This document shows positions 20,773 to 28,477 of a stretch of 40,229 nucleotides of DNA, in pieces. Numbering within the stretch: the first letter of the stretch is position 1; each line of letters starts with the position of its first letter. The position numbers and the translations under genes are program-made. Below the pieces are notes generated by a model. That model had not been told where the DNA came from. It worked only from the letters and a program-made list of their open reading frames with translations, and did no database searches. The DNA is from Nonomuraea zeae (lineage in GTDB: Bacteria > Actinomycetota > Actinomycetes > Streptosporangiales > Streptosporangiaceae). Location of the stretch: the NCBI RefSeq assembly GCF_005889725.1, contig NZ_VCKX01000092.1, positions 1 to 40,229 on the forward strand, written 5' to 3'.

Positions 20773-21978
20773 ATGACCACTGCTGACTCCACTGAGACGC
20801 TCCAGATTGCCCGCACCTGCCCGTATGCTCCGCCCGAGCAGCACCTTCGGCTCCTGCGCGAGCAGCCGGTCACCGAGGTGACGCTGCCCGGCGGGTCGAA
20901 CGCCTGGGTGGCCACCCGTTACCAGGACATCCGCAAGGTTCTGAGCGATCCGCGCTTCAGCGCCGACCGCCGCCACCCCAACGCCCCCAAGCTGAACGGC
21001 GAGATGGGCGGGGGCGAGTCGCCGTTGCCGAAGATGATGCTGGAGATGGACCCGCCCGAGCACGGTCCCGCGCGCCGCGCCGTGATCGGCGAGTTCACCG
21101 TACGGCGCATGGCGGCGCTGCGGCCGCGCATCCAGCAGATCGTGGACGAGCACCTCGACGCCATGCTGGCCGGCCCGCGCCCGGTGGACCTGGTGCAGGC
21201 GCTGGCCTTGCCGGTGCCCTCGCTGGTCATCTGCGAGCTGCTCGGAGTGCCGTACGACGAGCACGACTTCTTCCAGACGCACTCCGCGCAGCTGCTCAAC
21301 CACACCATCACGCCGCAGGAACGGCAGCACGCGGCCCTCGAGCTGGCCATCTACCTGGACAAGCTGATCAAGGCCAAGGAGGAGAACCCGACCGACGACC
21401 TGCTCGGCCGCCAGGTGCGCAAGCAGCGCGAGAGCGGCGAGGTGGACCACGGAGGGCTGCTCAGCCTGGCGTTCCTGCTGCTGATCGCCGGGCACGAGAC
21501 GACGGCGAACATGATCTCGCTGGGCACGTACATGCTGCTGCAGCACCCCGACGCGCTCGACGCCCTGCGTGCGGACCCGGACAAGACGGCGGGCGCGGTC
21601 GAGGAGCTGCTGCGGCACTTCACCATCGCCGAGTTCGCCATCATGCGGGTGGCCCTTGAGGACGTGGAGTTCGGCGACACGGTCATTCCCGCGGGCGCGG
21701 GCGTGCTCACGCTGGCCAACGCCGGTAACCGGGATCCGGAGGTGTTCGAGGAGGCCGACAGGTTCGACATCGAGCGCGACGCCCGCAGCCACCTGGCCTT
21801 CGGCTACGGGCCGCACCAGTGCCTCGGCCAGAGCCTGGCCCGCGTGGAGCTGGAGATCGTCTTCAGCACGCTGTTCCGGCGCATCCCCGGGCTGCGGCTG
21901 GCCGTTCCCGCCGAGCAGCTGTCGTTCAAGGACGACGCCGCCGTCTACGGAATGCACGAGCTGCCTGTCACGTGGTGA
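20773..21978 (+). CDS. cytochrome P450
   Basis: The 401-residue soluble P450 has the oxygen-binding helix motif AGHET (239-243), the ExxR motif E278-LLR281, and the haem loop FGYGPHQCLGQSLAR with Cys350 as the thiolate ligand. The N-terminal DPPEHGPARRAVIGEFT and length are typical of bacterial class I enzymes of the CYP105/107 kind. It inserts oxygen into an unknown substrate using ferredoxin. No ferredoxin or reductase gene is beside it, so redox partners are elsewhere. ATG 20773 has GGGGACG upstream; in-frame ATGs at 20749 and 20761 are alternatives. A strong terminator follows, so it is a single-gene transcript under the divergent TetR. Confidence 0.93.
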   Translation: MTTADSTETLQIARTCPYAPPEQHLRLLREQPVTEVTLPGGSNAWVATRYQDIRKVLSDPRFSADRRHPNAPKLNGEMGGGESPLPKMMLEMDPPEHGPARRAVIGEFTVRRMAALRPRIQQIVDEHLDAMLAGPRPVDLVQALALPVPSLVICELLGVPYDEHDFFQTHSAQLLNHTITPQERQHAALELAIYLDKLIKAKEENPTDDLLGRQVRKQRESGEVDHGGLLSLAFLLLIAGHETTANMISLGTYMLLQHPDALDALRADPDKTAGAVEELLRHFTIAEFAIMRVALEDVEFGDTVIPAGAGVLTLANAGNRDPEVFEEADRFDIERDARSHLAFGYGPHQCLGQSLARVELEIVFSTLFRRIPGLRLAVPAEQLSFKDDAAVYGMHELPVTW

Positions 21979-22002
21979 CGACGGCACCCTCCTGATCGCG
22001 GC

Positions 22003-22038
22003 AGAACCCCGGGTCTGATGATCCGGGGTTCTTTCATT
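22003..22038 (+). terminator. rho-independent terminator after P450
   Basis: AGAACCCCGG and CCGGGGTTCT form a 10-bp perfect stem around a 10-base loop, followed by TTCATT. It starts 24 bp past the P450 stop and is the clearest terminator in the window. Confidence 0.85.
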
Positions 22039-22056
22039 CTCCGGCGGTAATAGGCA

Positions 22057-22086
22057 TTGTCCGCTACAGACTCTTACGTTTATGCT
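22057..22086 (+). promoter_or_regulatory. promoter of MATE gene
   Basis: TTGTCC (22057-22062) and TATGCT (22081-22086) are separated by 18 bp, about 48 bp before the MATE ATG and directly behind the P450 terminator. Confidence 0.5.
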
Positions 22087-22134
22087 CCGGTCAGTAAGGG
22101 TCGAAGGTGGGTTGAGAGCATTACTGGAGGGCAC

Positions 22135-23490
22135 ATGGCCGCGCATCCTGATCCGGCCGGGCGAGCCGGGTCCACGTTGCGCCAGCTGTTCGCCCTCGCC
22201 GTGCCCGCTCTCGGCGTACTGGCCGCCGAGCCGCTCTACCTGCTCGTCGACACGGCCGTGGTCGGCCATCTGGGCGCGGTGCCGCTGGCGGCGCTCTCGG
22301 TCGGCGCGATCGTGCTGGCGCAGATCGCCACCCAGATGACGTTCCTGTCATTCGGCACCACCGCGCGCGCCGCGCGGCTGCACGGCGCGGGCCGCCGGGC
22401 CGAGGCCGTGGCCGAGGGCATCCAGGCGACCTGGCTCGGGGCGATCGCCGGGCTGGTGCTGCTCGTGGCCGGGCAGCTGCTGGCCGCGCCGGTGGCCGGC
22501 CTGCTCACCGGCGACGACCAGGCCGCCGCGTCGGCGGTGGGGTGGCTGCGGATCGCCCTGTTCGGTGCTCCGATGATCCTGATCACCATGGCGGGCAACG
22601 GATGGATGCGCGGGGTGCAGGACCTGCGGCGTCCGCTGCGCTACGTGCTCGCGGGCAACGGGATCTCCGCGGTGCTGTGCCCGGTGCTGGTGCACGGGCT
22701 CGGCTGGGGGCTCAACGGCTCGGCGATCGCCAACGTGGTCGCGCAGCTCATCTCCGCCGGCCTGTTCGTGCGGGCGCTGGTGGCCGAGGGCGTGCCGCTC
22801 GCCCCCGTCCCCGCCGCGATGCGGGCCCAGCTCGGCCTCGCCCGTGACCTGGTGCTGCTCGGCCTGGCGTTCCAGGCGTGCTGGGTGTCCGCGACCGCGG
22901 TGGCCGCGCACACCTCCACCGCGGCGGTCGGGGCGCACCAGGTGGTGTTCCAGCTCTGGATGTTCCTGGCGTTCGTGCTCGACGCGCTGGCCATCGCCGC
23001 CCAGGCACTCGTGGGCGCCGCGCTCGGCGCGCGCGACGGCGAGCGGGCGCGCCGGCTGGCCTGGCACGTGACCGGCGGCGGCCTGATCTTCGGAACGCTG
23101 CTCGGCGCGGTGTTCGCGGCGCTGGCCGGCATCCTGCCGCGGGCCTTCACCGGCGACGCGGCGGTGCTGGCCGAGATGTCGCACGCGTGGTGGTTCTTCG
23201 TCGCGTTGCAGCCGATCGGCGGCGTCGTGTTCGCCCTGGACGGGGTGCTGCTCGGCGCCGGGGACGCGGCCTATCTGCGCTCCGCGACGATGAGCGCGGC
23301 GGCGCTGGGGTTCCTGCCGGCGGTGTGGGCGTCGCTGAGCTTCGGCTGGGGGCTGGTGGGGATCTGGTCAGGGTTGTCGGTGTTCCTGCTGATCCGGATG
23401 ATCACTGTGCTGGCCCGGCTGCGGTCGGGCCGCTGGGTGGTGCTCGGCGCCGTACGGGAGGGGACGGCTGCTCATCCGGTGCGCCCCTGA
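22135..23490 (+). CDS. MATE-family efflux transporter (DinF-like)
   Basis: The 451-residue protein has about 12 membrane spans in two halves, starting with LFALAVPALGVLAAEPLYLLVDTAVVGHLG, the characteristic MATE first span with the Asp of VDTAVVG. Other typical pieces are QMTFLSFGTTARAARLHGAG, WMRGVQDLRRPL, and in the second half VGAHQVVFQLWMFLAFVLDALAIAAQALVGAALG. It should export cationic or organic compounds by sodium or proton antiport. The DinF/plant FRD-like branch is common in actinobacteria. ATG 22135 follows TGGAGGG. It has its own promoter and is isolated from the P450 by a terminator, so a functional link between them is not supported. Confidence 0.92.
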   Translation: MAAHPDPAGRAGSTLRQLFALAVPALGVLAAEPLYLLVDTAVVGHLGAVPLAALSVGAIVLAQIATQMTFLSFGTTARAARLHGAGRRAEAVAEGIQATWLGAIAGLVLLVAGQLLAAPVAGLLTGDDQAAASAVGWLRIALFGAPMILITMAGNGWMRGVQDLRRPLRYVLAGNGISAVLCPVLVHGLGWGLNGSAIANVVAQLISAGLFVRALVAEGVPLAPVPAAMRAQLGLARDLVLLGLAFQACWVSATAVAAHTSTAAVGAHQVVFQLWMFLAFVLDALAIAAQALVGAALGARDGERARRLAWHVTGGGLIFGTLLGAVFAALAGILPRAFTGDAAVLAEMSHAWWFFVALQPIGGVVFALDGVLLGAGDAAYLRSATMSAAALGFLPAVWASLSFGWGLVGIWSGLSVFLLIRMITVLARLRSGRWVVLGAVREGTAAHPVRP

Positions 23491-23767
23491 GCGCGGGGAA
23501 CGACGTCAGCACGATGTGCAAGGACGGCTCGTGGCGGGGAAAGACCCAGGTGAAGCCGCCATCGACCGGGCTCTCCGAAGGAGGCCGACCGCGACCTCGT
23601 CAGGGAGCCGGCATGACATCAGGTCCGCGCGCCGCCCTCGGAAACGCCCGCCGGCCACCGTACCGGCGAGCACACGTATCGACCGGCCGGCCACCGCACC
23701 GCATAATTCGCCCCCCGAACGGGCGGCCGCCGGGTGAGCCGGTTCGTCCCTGCGTTCCGGAGGGCTG
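23491..23767. other. 277-bp gap with a possible coding remnant
   Basis: On the minus strand, 23575 down to about 23485 reads ESPVDGGFTWVFPRHEPSLH and then IVLTSFPALRG with GC-rich third positions, but an in-frame TGA lies a few codons upstream and there is no start. It could be the tail of a lost gene of unknown family. The plus strand is also GC-rich at third positions here, so the case is weak. Nothing else is seen apart from the GGAGG of the next gene. Confidence 0.2.
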
Positions 23768-24463
23768 GTGAAGGGCGGGTTGCGGTGGGTCGCCGACGGG
23801 CTGTTCCCGCGCGGCGCGAACCCGCACGGCGTCCTGCCCGCCCTGCTCATCCTGCTGGCCATCGTGACCGGTCTCGTGGACGCCGTCAGCTACCTCGGCC
23901 TGAACCGCGTCTTCGTCGCCAACATGACCGGCAACATCGTCTTCCTCGGCTTCGCCCTGGCCGGGGACATCGAGCTGTCGAAATGGGCGTCGCTGCTGGC
24001 CCTGGCCGCCTTCGGGGCCGGCGCGTGGAGCGCCGGACGGGTGATCGGGTGGATGGGGGACGCGCGGAAGGTGTTCCCCGCCGTCACCGCCGCGCACGCG
24101 CTGCTCGTCGCGGTCGCCCTCGTCGTGGCGCAGCTGGCGGGACACCAGGAGACCGGCGCGCAGGTGGCGCTCATCGGGCTGCTCGGCTGTGGCATGGGCC
24201 TGCAGAACGCTTCGGTACGCGCGCTCGCGGTGCCCGATCTGACCACCAACGTCCTCACCACCACCCTGACCGGCCTGGCCGCCGACAGTCCGGGACGTGC
24301 GGCTTTGCGGCGGTCCGTCTCGGTGGCGGCGATGTTCGCCGGTGCGCTGACCGGGGCGGCGATGCATCTGGCGGCCGGGCCCGTACCGGCGGTGGCGACG
24401 GCCCTGGTGCTGCTAGCAGCCGTCGCCCTCATCGCCCGCCACCAGGACCGGCCGACCAGCTGA
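23768..24463 (+). CDS. YoaK (DUF1275) family membrane protein
   Basis: The 231-residue protein has about six membrane spans. The family signature is in the first part: LLAIVTGLVDAVSYLGLNRVFVANMTGN followed by IVFLGFALAG. The second part has GCGMGLQNASVRALAVPDLTTNVLTTTLTGL, also a DUF1275 hallmark. No biochemical role is established; it is a predicted inner-membrane protein, perhaps a transporter. GTG 23768 follows GGAGG at four bases. It is preceded by a 277-bp gap and followed by a repeat-rich spacer before an MFS gene, so it seems to be transcribed alone. Confidence 0.88.
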   Translation: MKGGLRWVADGLFPRGANPHGVLPALLILLAIVTGLVDAVSYLGLNRVFVANMTGNIVFLGFALAGDIELSKWASLLALAAFGAGAWSAGRVIGWMGDARKVFPAVTAAHALLVAVALVVAQLAGHQETGAQVALIGLLGCGMGLQNASVRALAVPDLTTNVLTTTLTGLAADSPGRAALRRSVSVAAMFAGALTGAAMHLAAGPVPAVATALVLLAAVALIARHQDRPTS

Positions 24464-24482
24464 GCGGGACGAGCGCTCGAGT

Positions 24483-24570
24483 GGGATGAGCGCTGCCGGG
24501 ATGCCGGATGCCGAAATATCGGGATGTCTGGATGCCGGTATGCCGGTACGCCGGGATGTCGCCGTCCGGC
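24483..24570. repeat. imperfect short tandem repeats, GGGATG/GATGCCG units
   Basis: Between the YoaK and MFS genes GATG or TATG followed by CC/TC occurs about every 8-16 bp (24483, 24498, 24506, 24521, 24531, 24538, 24554). The units are imperfect, like a slipped-strand array. No coding signal is convincing across it; the gap to the MFS start is 201 bp. Confidence 0.6.
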
Positions 24571-24664
24571 GATGGTCTCGTCCGAAACCTGCCGGTGCCC
24601 GTGGTGCCACCGCTGCTTGGCTGGTCGCCCGTACCGCTCGTACCACCGCCTTTGAACGGAACTC

Positions 24665-25864
24665 ATGTCCACCACCACGCTGACCCGATCACGCCCGCCA
24701 GTCATCGAATGGCTCGCGGTCACCTCGCTCATGCTCGGCATCTTCGCCATCGTCACCAGCGAGATCCTGCCCATCGGCCTGCTAACCGACATCGGCGCCG
24801 ACTTCGGACTCTCCGACGGCATCACAGGGCTGACCATGACGCTGCCGGGCATCGTCGCCGCGATCGCCGCGCCGGCGGTCACGGTGGCCACCGCCCGCGT
24901 GGACCGCCGGGTGATGCTGTGCCTGCTCATGGCCGTGCTCGCGACCGCCGACGTGCTGGCGGCCGTGGCGGGCTCCTACGGGGTCATGCTGGTGTCCAGG
25001 GTGCTGGTCGGTCTCACCATCGGCGGGTTCTGGTCGATCGGGGCCGGGCTGGCCGGCCGCCTGGTGCCGCCGGCGTCCGTCGGCACCGCCACCGCGGTGA
25101 TCTTCTCCGCCGTGCCGCTGGGCTCGGTGCTCGGCGTACCGGCCGGCACCTTCATCGGCCACCTCGCCGGCTGGCGGACCGCGTTCCTCGTCCTGGCCGC
25201 GCTGGCCGTGCTCGTTCTGGGCGCGCTGCTGGTCCTGCTGCCGCCGCTGCCCGCCCAGCAGGTCACGAGCCCGCGCGTGCTGCTCGGCCTGCTGCGTCTC
25301 AGCGGCACCAGGACGGCGCTGCTGGCCACCTTTCTCATCGTCCTGGCCCATTTCGGCACCTACACCTACGTCACGCCCTTCCTCCAGGACGTCACCTCCC
25401 TGCCGCCGGCGGCCGTCGGCGCGGTCCTGCTCGCGTACGGTGCCGCCGGGATCGCCGGCAACTTCCTGACGGGCAGGGCCATGGCCGTCAACCCGCGCGC
25501 CGCCTTCGTCGCGAACGGCTGCCTGATCGCGGCCGCCACGCTCCTGCTGCCCGTGGCCGGCCGCAGCACCGCCGGCGCCATCGTGCTGCTCGTGCTCTGG
25601 GGGCTGGCCTACGGCGGTGTTCCCGTCTGCTCGCAGGCGTGGTTCATGAGCGCCGCGCCGCACGCGCCCGAGGGGGCCACGGTCATCTTCACCTCGTCGT
25701 TCCAGGCGACTTTCGCCCTGGGCGCGCTCCTCGGCGGGTACGTCGTGGACGCCTTCTCGGTCTCCACCGTGATGGTCTGCGGCGGGCTGACCGCCGTCCT
25801 CATGGCGGGCTACTTGTCGCTCCGGGGCAGGGCGGGGCGCGCCTCCGTCACGGGTGACGGATGA
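24665..25864 (+). CDS. MFS efflux transporter, DHA1/AraJ type
   Basis: The 399-residue protein has 12 predicted spans and the short DHA1 layout. The first span region is WLAVTSLMLGIFAIVTSEILPIGLL, with the Glu-Ile-Leu-Pro motif shared by AraJ/YdhP-type carriers. Motif A is ATARVDRRVML between spans 2 and 3; span 4-5 contains SRVLVGLTIGGFWSIGAGLAGRLVPP. It should export sugars or drugs by proton antiport. ATG 24665 has only a weak site (CGGAA). Its 3' end overlaps that of the convergent quinone oxidoreductase by 17 bp. It shares no transcript with the YoaK gene as far as the sequence shows. Confidence 0.9.
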   Translation: MSTTTLTRSRPPVIEWLAVTSLMLGIFAIVTSEILPIGLLTDIGADFGLSDGITGLTMTLPGIVAAIAAPAVTVATARVDRRVMLCLLMAVLATADVLAAVAGSYGVMLVSRVLVGLTIGGFWSIGAGLAGRLVPPASVGTATAVIFSAVPLGSVLGVPAGTFIGHLAGWRTAFLVLAALAVLVLGALLVLLPPLPAQQVTSPRVLLGLLRLSGTRTALLATFLIVLAHFGTYTYVTPFLQDVTSLPPAAVGAVLLAYGAAGIAGNFLTGRAMAVNPRAAFVANGCLIAAATLLLPVAGRSTAGAIVLLVLWGLAYGGVPVCSQAWFMSAAPHAPEGATVIFTSSFQATFALGALLGGYVVDAFSVSTVMVCGGLTAVLMAGYLSLRGRAGRASVTGDG

Positions 25865-26804
25865 GGGCGATCTTGCCGCGGCGTGGCCCCCGCGCGGCGG
25901 CCGCGTGCGCCTCGGCCGCCCGGGTCATGGGGAACACCTCCTGTACGGGAACGTGGAAGCGCCTCTGTTCGCTGAGCGCGGCGGCCAGGGCGAGCCCGTG
26001 CCGGCCGCCCGGCTCACCGGCGAGCTCGCCGCGCGAGAGGCCCACCCCGAGTTCCGGGCCGCCGAAGTCGGCGAGGGTGAGAACCGCGGCCGGCGTACCG
26101 GTGATCGCGATGAGCTCGGGCAGCGAGCCCGCCCCGGCGACATCCAACGCGAGATCGACCCGCCCGGCCCCCGGCGCGACCGCCGGGGCGGGGGCCAGCG
26201 CGCGGACCCGGTCGGCGAGCCCTGGTCCGTAGGCGACCGGGACCGCTCCGAGCTCAGCGAGGAAGGCGTGGCTCTCCGGCCGGGCCGTGCCGATCACGTG
26301 GGCGCCGCGCGCGATCGCGAGCCGGACGGCCACGCTTCCCACCCCACCGGCCGCGCCATCGACCAGGAGCGTCACACCCGCCCGCACGCCGAGCCGGTCG
26401 AGCGCCCTGGTGGCGGTCTCGACGCTCGTACCGGCCGCACCGGCCTGCGCCCATGGCATCGCGGGCGGCTTCGCGGCCCAGAACGACAGCACGGCGAACT
26501 CGGCGCTCGCGCCGCCCAGCCGCGCGACGTCGACCGTACCGAAGACCTCCTCCCCCGCCGCGAACCCGGTGACGCCCGCGCCGACCTCGTCGATCACCCC
26601 GGCCGCGTCGACGCCGGGGATGTGCGGCAGCGGGATCCGGTCCCGCGACGGCGACCGTCCGGATCGCAGCGCGAGGTCGACCGGCGCGACCCCGGCGGCC
26701 TCGACCCTGATCCGCACCTGGCCGGGACCAGCGTGCGGCTCGGGGAACCGGCCGGTCGTGAGCACCTCCGGCGGACCGAACCGGTCGAACTGAACAGCGA
26801 ACAT
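25848..26804 (-). CDS. quinone oxidoreductase (MDR family)
   Basis: The 318-residue zinc-free MDR has the GroES-like start MFAVQFDRFGPPEVLTTGRF, then HIPGVDAAGVIDEVGAGVTGF, and the cofactor motif LLVDGAAGGVGSVAVRLA at about 146-163. The end, AAAARGPRRGKIALIRHP, is typical. It should reduce quinones or enals with NADPH. ATG 26804 follows GAGAGG at five bases; a GTG two codons upstream is an alternative. It is divergent from a TetR gene with an 82-bp gap, the common regulator-reductase pairing. It has only low similarity to the other QOR in this window (11914), so they are not recent copies. Confidence 0.9.
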   Translation of the reverse strand: MFAVQFDRFGPPEVLTTGRFPEPHAGPGQVRIRVEAAGVAPVDLALRSGRSPSRDRIPLPHIPGVDAAGVIDEVGAGVTGFAAGEEVFGTVDVARLGGASAEFAVLSFWAAKPPAMPWAQAGAAGTSVETATRALDRLGVRAGVTLLVDGAAGGVGSVAVRLAIARGAHVIGTARPESHAFLAELGAVPVAYGPGLADRVRALAPAPAVAPGAGRVDLALDVAGAGSLPELIAITGTPAAVLTLADFGGPELGVGLSRGELAGEPGGRHGLALAAALSEQRRFHVPVQEVFPMTRAAEAHAAAARGPRRGKIALIRHP

Positions 26805-26886
26805 GATCACCTCTCTGAGCTGAGCTGCCGGGACCGCGCATTACGGTAGGCGGAGAAAAGGCATCGACTGCCGCGGATCGCCCGAA

Positions 26887-27477
26887 GTGAGAGGTGTGCG
26901 GACGACAGTGACTCGGAACACCCGTACGGACGCGGTGCACAACCAGCGCCACATCGTGACGGTCGCGCGGGCCGCGTTCGCCGCGGACGGGCTTGAGGTG
27001 CCGATGCGCGAGATCGCCCGGCGGGCCGGGCTGGGCGTCGCGACGCTCTACCGGCACTTCCCTTCGCGCCCGGACCTCATCGGCGCCGTGCTCACCGAGC
27101 AGGTGGCCGTCTGCGGCGCGGAGATGCAGGCCGCGCTGGCCGACCCGGACCCCTGGCGGGCACTGCGCGGCACCATCCACCGCTTCTCCGAGCACCAGGT
27201 ACGCGACCGGGGGCTGAACGAGGCGCTGTTCGGCTCGCACACGGCGGCGGCCCCGTTCGCCGGGCAGCGCCGGGCGCACGCGCAAGGCTTCGAACGGCTG
27301 GTCGAGCGGGCCAGGAGCGCGGGCGCGCTCCGCCGCGATCTGTCGGTCGAGGACGTGCGGACCGGCCTGATGGCGATCTCCTCGTTCCGCACGCTCCCGC
27401 CCGAAAGGGCGACCACGGCGGTGCGGCGGCTGGCGAACCTGCTGATCGCCGGCATGGCGGCGACCCCCCGGGGTTAG
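26887..27477 (+). CDS. TetR-family transcriptional regulator
   Basis: The 196-residue protein has the TetR helix-turn-helix HIVTVARAAFAADGLEVP, then MREIARRAGLGVATLYRHFPSRPDL, and a C-terminal TetR_C_33-like domain (ALRGTIHRFSEHQVRDRGLNEALFG). It is divergent from a quinone oxidoreductase and likely controls it. The start is uncertain: GTG 26887 gives the full frame but has no ribosome site, and GTG 26908 would remove seven residues and still keep the domain. I see no strong palindrome in the 82-bp gap, unlike the other TetR pairs here. Confidence 0.87.
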   Translation: MRGVRTTVTRNTRTDAVHNQRHIVTVARAAFAADGLEVPMREIARRAGLGVATLYRHFPSRPDLIGAVLTEQVAVCGAEMQAALADPDPWRALRGTIHRFSEHQVRDRGLNEALFGSHTAAAPFAGQRRAHAQGFERLVERARSAGALRRDLSVEDVRTGLMAISSFRTLPPERATTAVRRLANLLIAGMAATPRG

Positions 27478-27534
27478 GGCTCGCCGCGCTCGCGGTCGCC
27501 CTGCGGCGCCGCCTCGTTCTTCCTGGCTGGAGCG

Positions 27535-28353
27535 CTACGGCGTGCTCTCGCCGAAGCCGGGCAGCGGGTCGAGCCGGAGGTGGTCGGCGAGGCGCGACAG
27601 GCCGGTACGCAGGTCGGCCACGACCTGCCCGGGCGTGGCCGCGCCGAGATCGTGGGTGTGCTCGAACCCGAACCAGGCCTCGGCCGTGGTGCGCCCCCGG
27701 GAGGTCTGCTCGGTGTACGACCCCGGGCCGAGGTGCCCGAACAGCATCGCCTCCTGCAGGCCCGAGCTCTGCCACCAGGCCCGCCACAGACGGGAATCGT
27801 TGACCGCCTGGACGAGCTGATCGGATCTGCGCTGGTAGGCGCAATCGTGCGGCAGGCTGCCACGGTCGGTGCTCCAGCAGACCTGGAGCCAGGCCCGCCG
27901 CGGGTCGGTGTGGTCCGGGACGAAAGGCTCCGGCAGCTCTTGGGGCTCGCCGTGCAGGGCCAGGCGGTAGGGCTCAAGGTAGGCGGTGAACACCTCCCAG
28001 GGCCCGGGGCCGTAGCACTCGGCGAGGAAGTTCTCCCGAGGCCGGGTGGCCAGGGCGAACGCGGCCACGGCCAGATCGCGCAGCTCGCCGTCGACGGTGA
28101 ACGGGTTGCGGTCGAGCCAGTGATGGGCCGCCTCGTCCGGCGCGATCCCCGAGATCCGCGCGGCCACCAGGCAACAGATCGCCAGCGCCGACTCGCCAGC
28201 GCCCTCCTCGACGTAGTCCCGATTGTGCTGGAGGAACGCGGTCAGCTCCTGCGTCATCGCGGCGGCGACGTCGTCCTCCGCTTCGAGGTCGGCGACGGCG
28301 TCGGCGGCCTCGTCACTGTCGAAGGGGCCTTCGAAGGGAGTCCGGCTGTCCAC
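27535..28353 (-). CDS. DUF4259-domain protein
   Basis: The 272-residue protein has a DUF4259-like N-terminus: TPFEGPFDSDEAADAVADLE and the helical stretch that follows, through SALAICCLVAARISGI and LRDLAVAAFALATRP. The remaining half (RAWLQVCWSTDRGSLPHDCA onward, with WRAWWQSSGLQEAMLFGHLG) is an added domain I do not recognise. No signal peptide or membrane span is seen, so it is cytoplasmic. DUF4259 proteins have no known activity and are sometimes found near polymorphic-toxin immunity genes; nothing of that kind is visible here. GTG 28353 is the start. It is convergent with the TetR gene, and behind the lyase gene with two hairpins in the gap. Confidence 0.75.
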   Translation of the reverse strand: MDSRTPFEGPFDSDEAADAVADLEAEDDVAAAMTQELTAFLQHNRDYVEEGAGESALAICCLVAARISGIAPDEAAHHWLDRNPFTVDGELRDLAVAAFALATRPRENFLAECYGPGPWEVFTAYLEPYRLALHGEPQELPEPFVPDHTDPRRAWLQVCWSTDRGSLPHDCAYQRRSDQLVQAVNDSRLWRAWWQSSGLQEAMLFGHLGPGSYTEQTSRGRTTAEAWFGFEHTHDLGAATPGQVVADLRTGLSRLADHLRLDPLPGFGESTP

Positions 28354-28384
28354 TGCCTCATCTTCCGCCGCCGCGCCTTGTTCT

Positions 28385-28443
28385 CACAGCCCCAGCTGTG
28401 GATGAGGGTCGTTGTCGATCATGCTCTGACACGACCCTCATCC
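28385..28443. terminator. two adjacent hairpins between lyase and DUF4259 genes
   Basis: CACAGC/GCTGTG (28385-28400) is a 6-bp stem with a CCCA loop. It adjoins GGATGAGGGTCGT (28400-28412) paired with ACGACCCTCATCC (28431-28443), a 13-bp perfect stem with an 18-base loop. They lie downstream of the PL11 lyase on its strand and upstream of the DUF4259 start, so a terminator or attenuator role is likely. Confidence 0.55.
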
Positions 28444-28477
28444 GAAGATCACAGCCTACATTTCATGAGATCGGTGA

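Noticed and set aside
20076..23490. P450 and MATE transporter as a biosynthetic and export pair
   Set aside because: A strong terminator and a separate promoter lie between them, and no other biosynthetic gene is near.
24483..24570. The GGGATG repeats as a coding region (RHPDIP-type peptide on the minus strand)
   Set aside because: The peptide only mirrors the simple DNA repeat, and there is no start, ribosome site or third-position bias.
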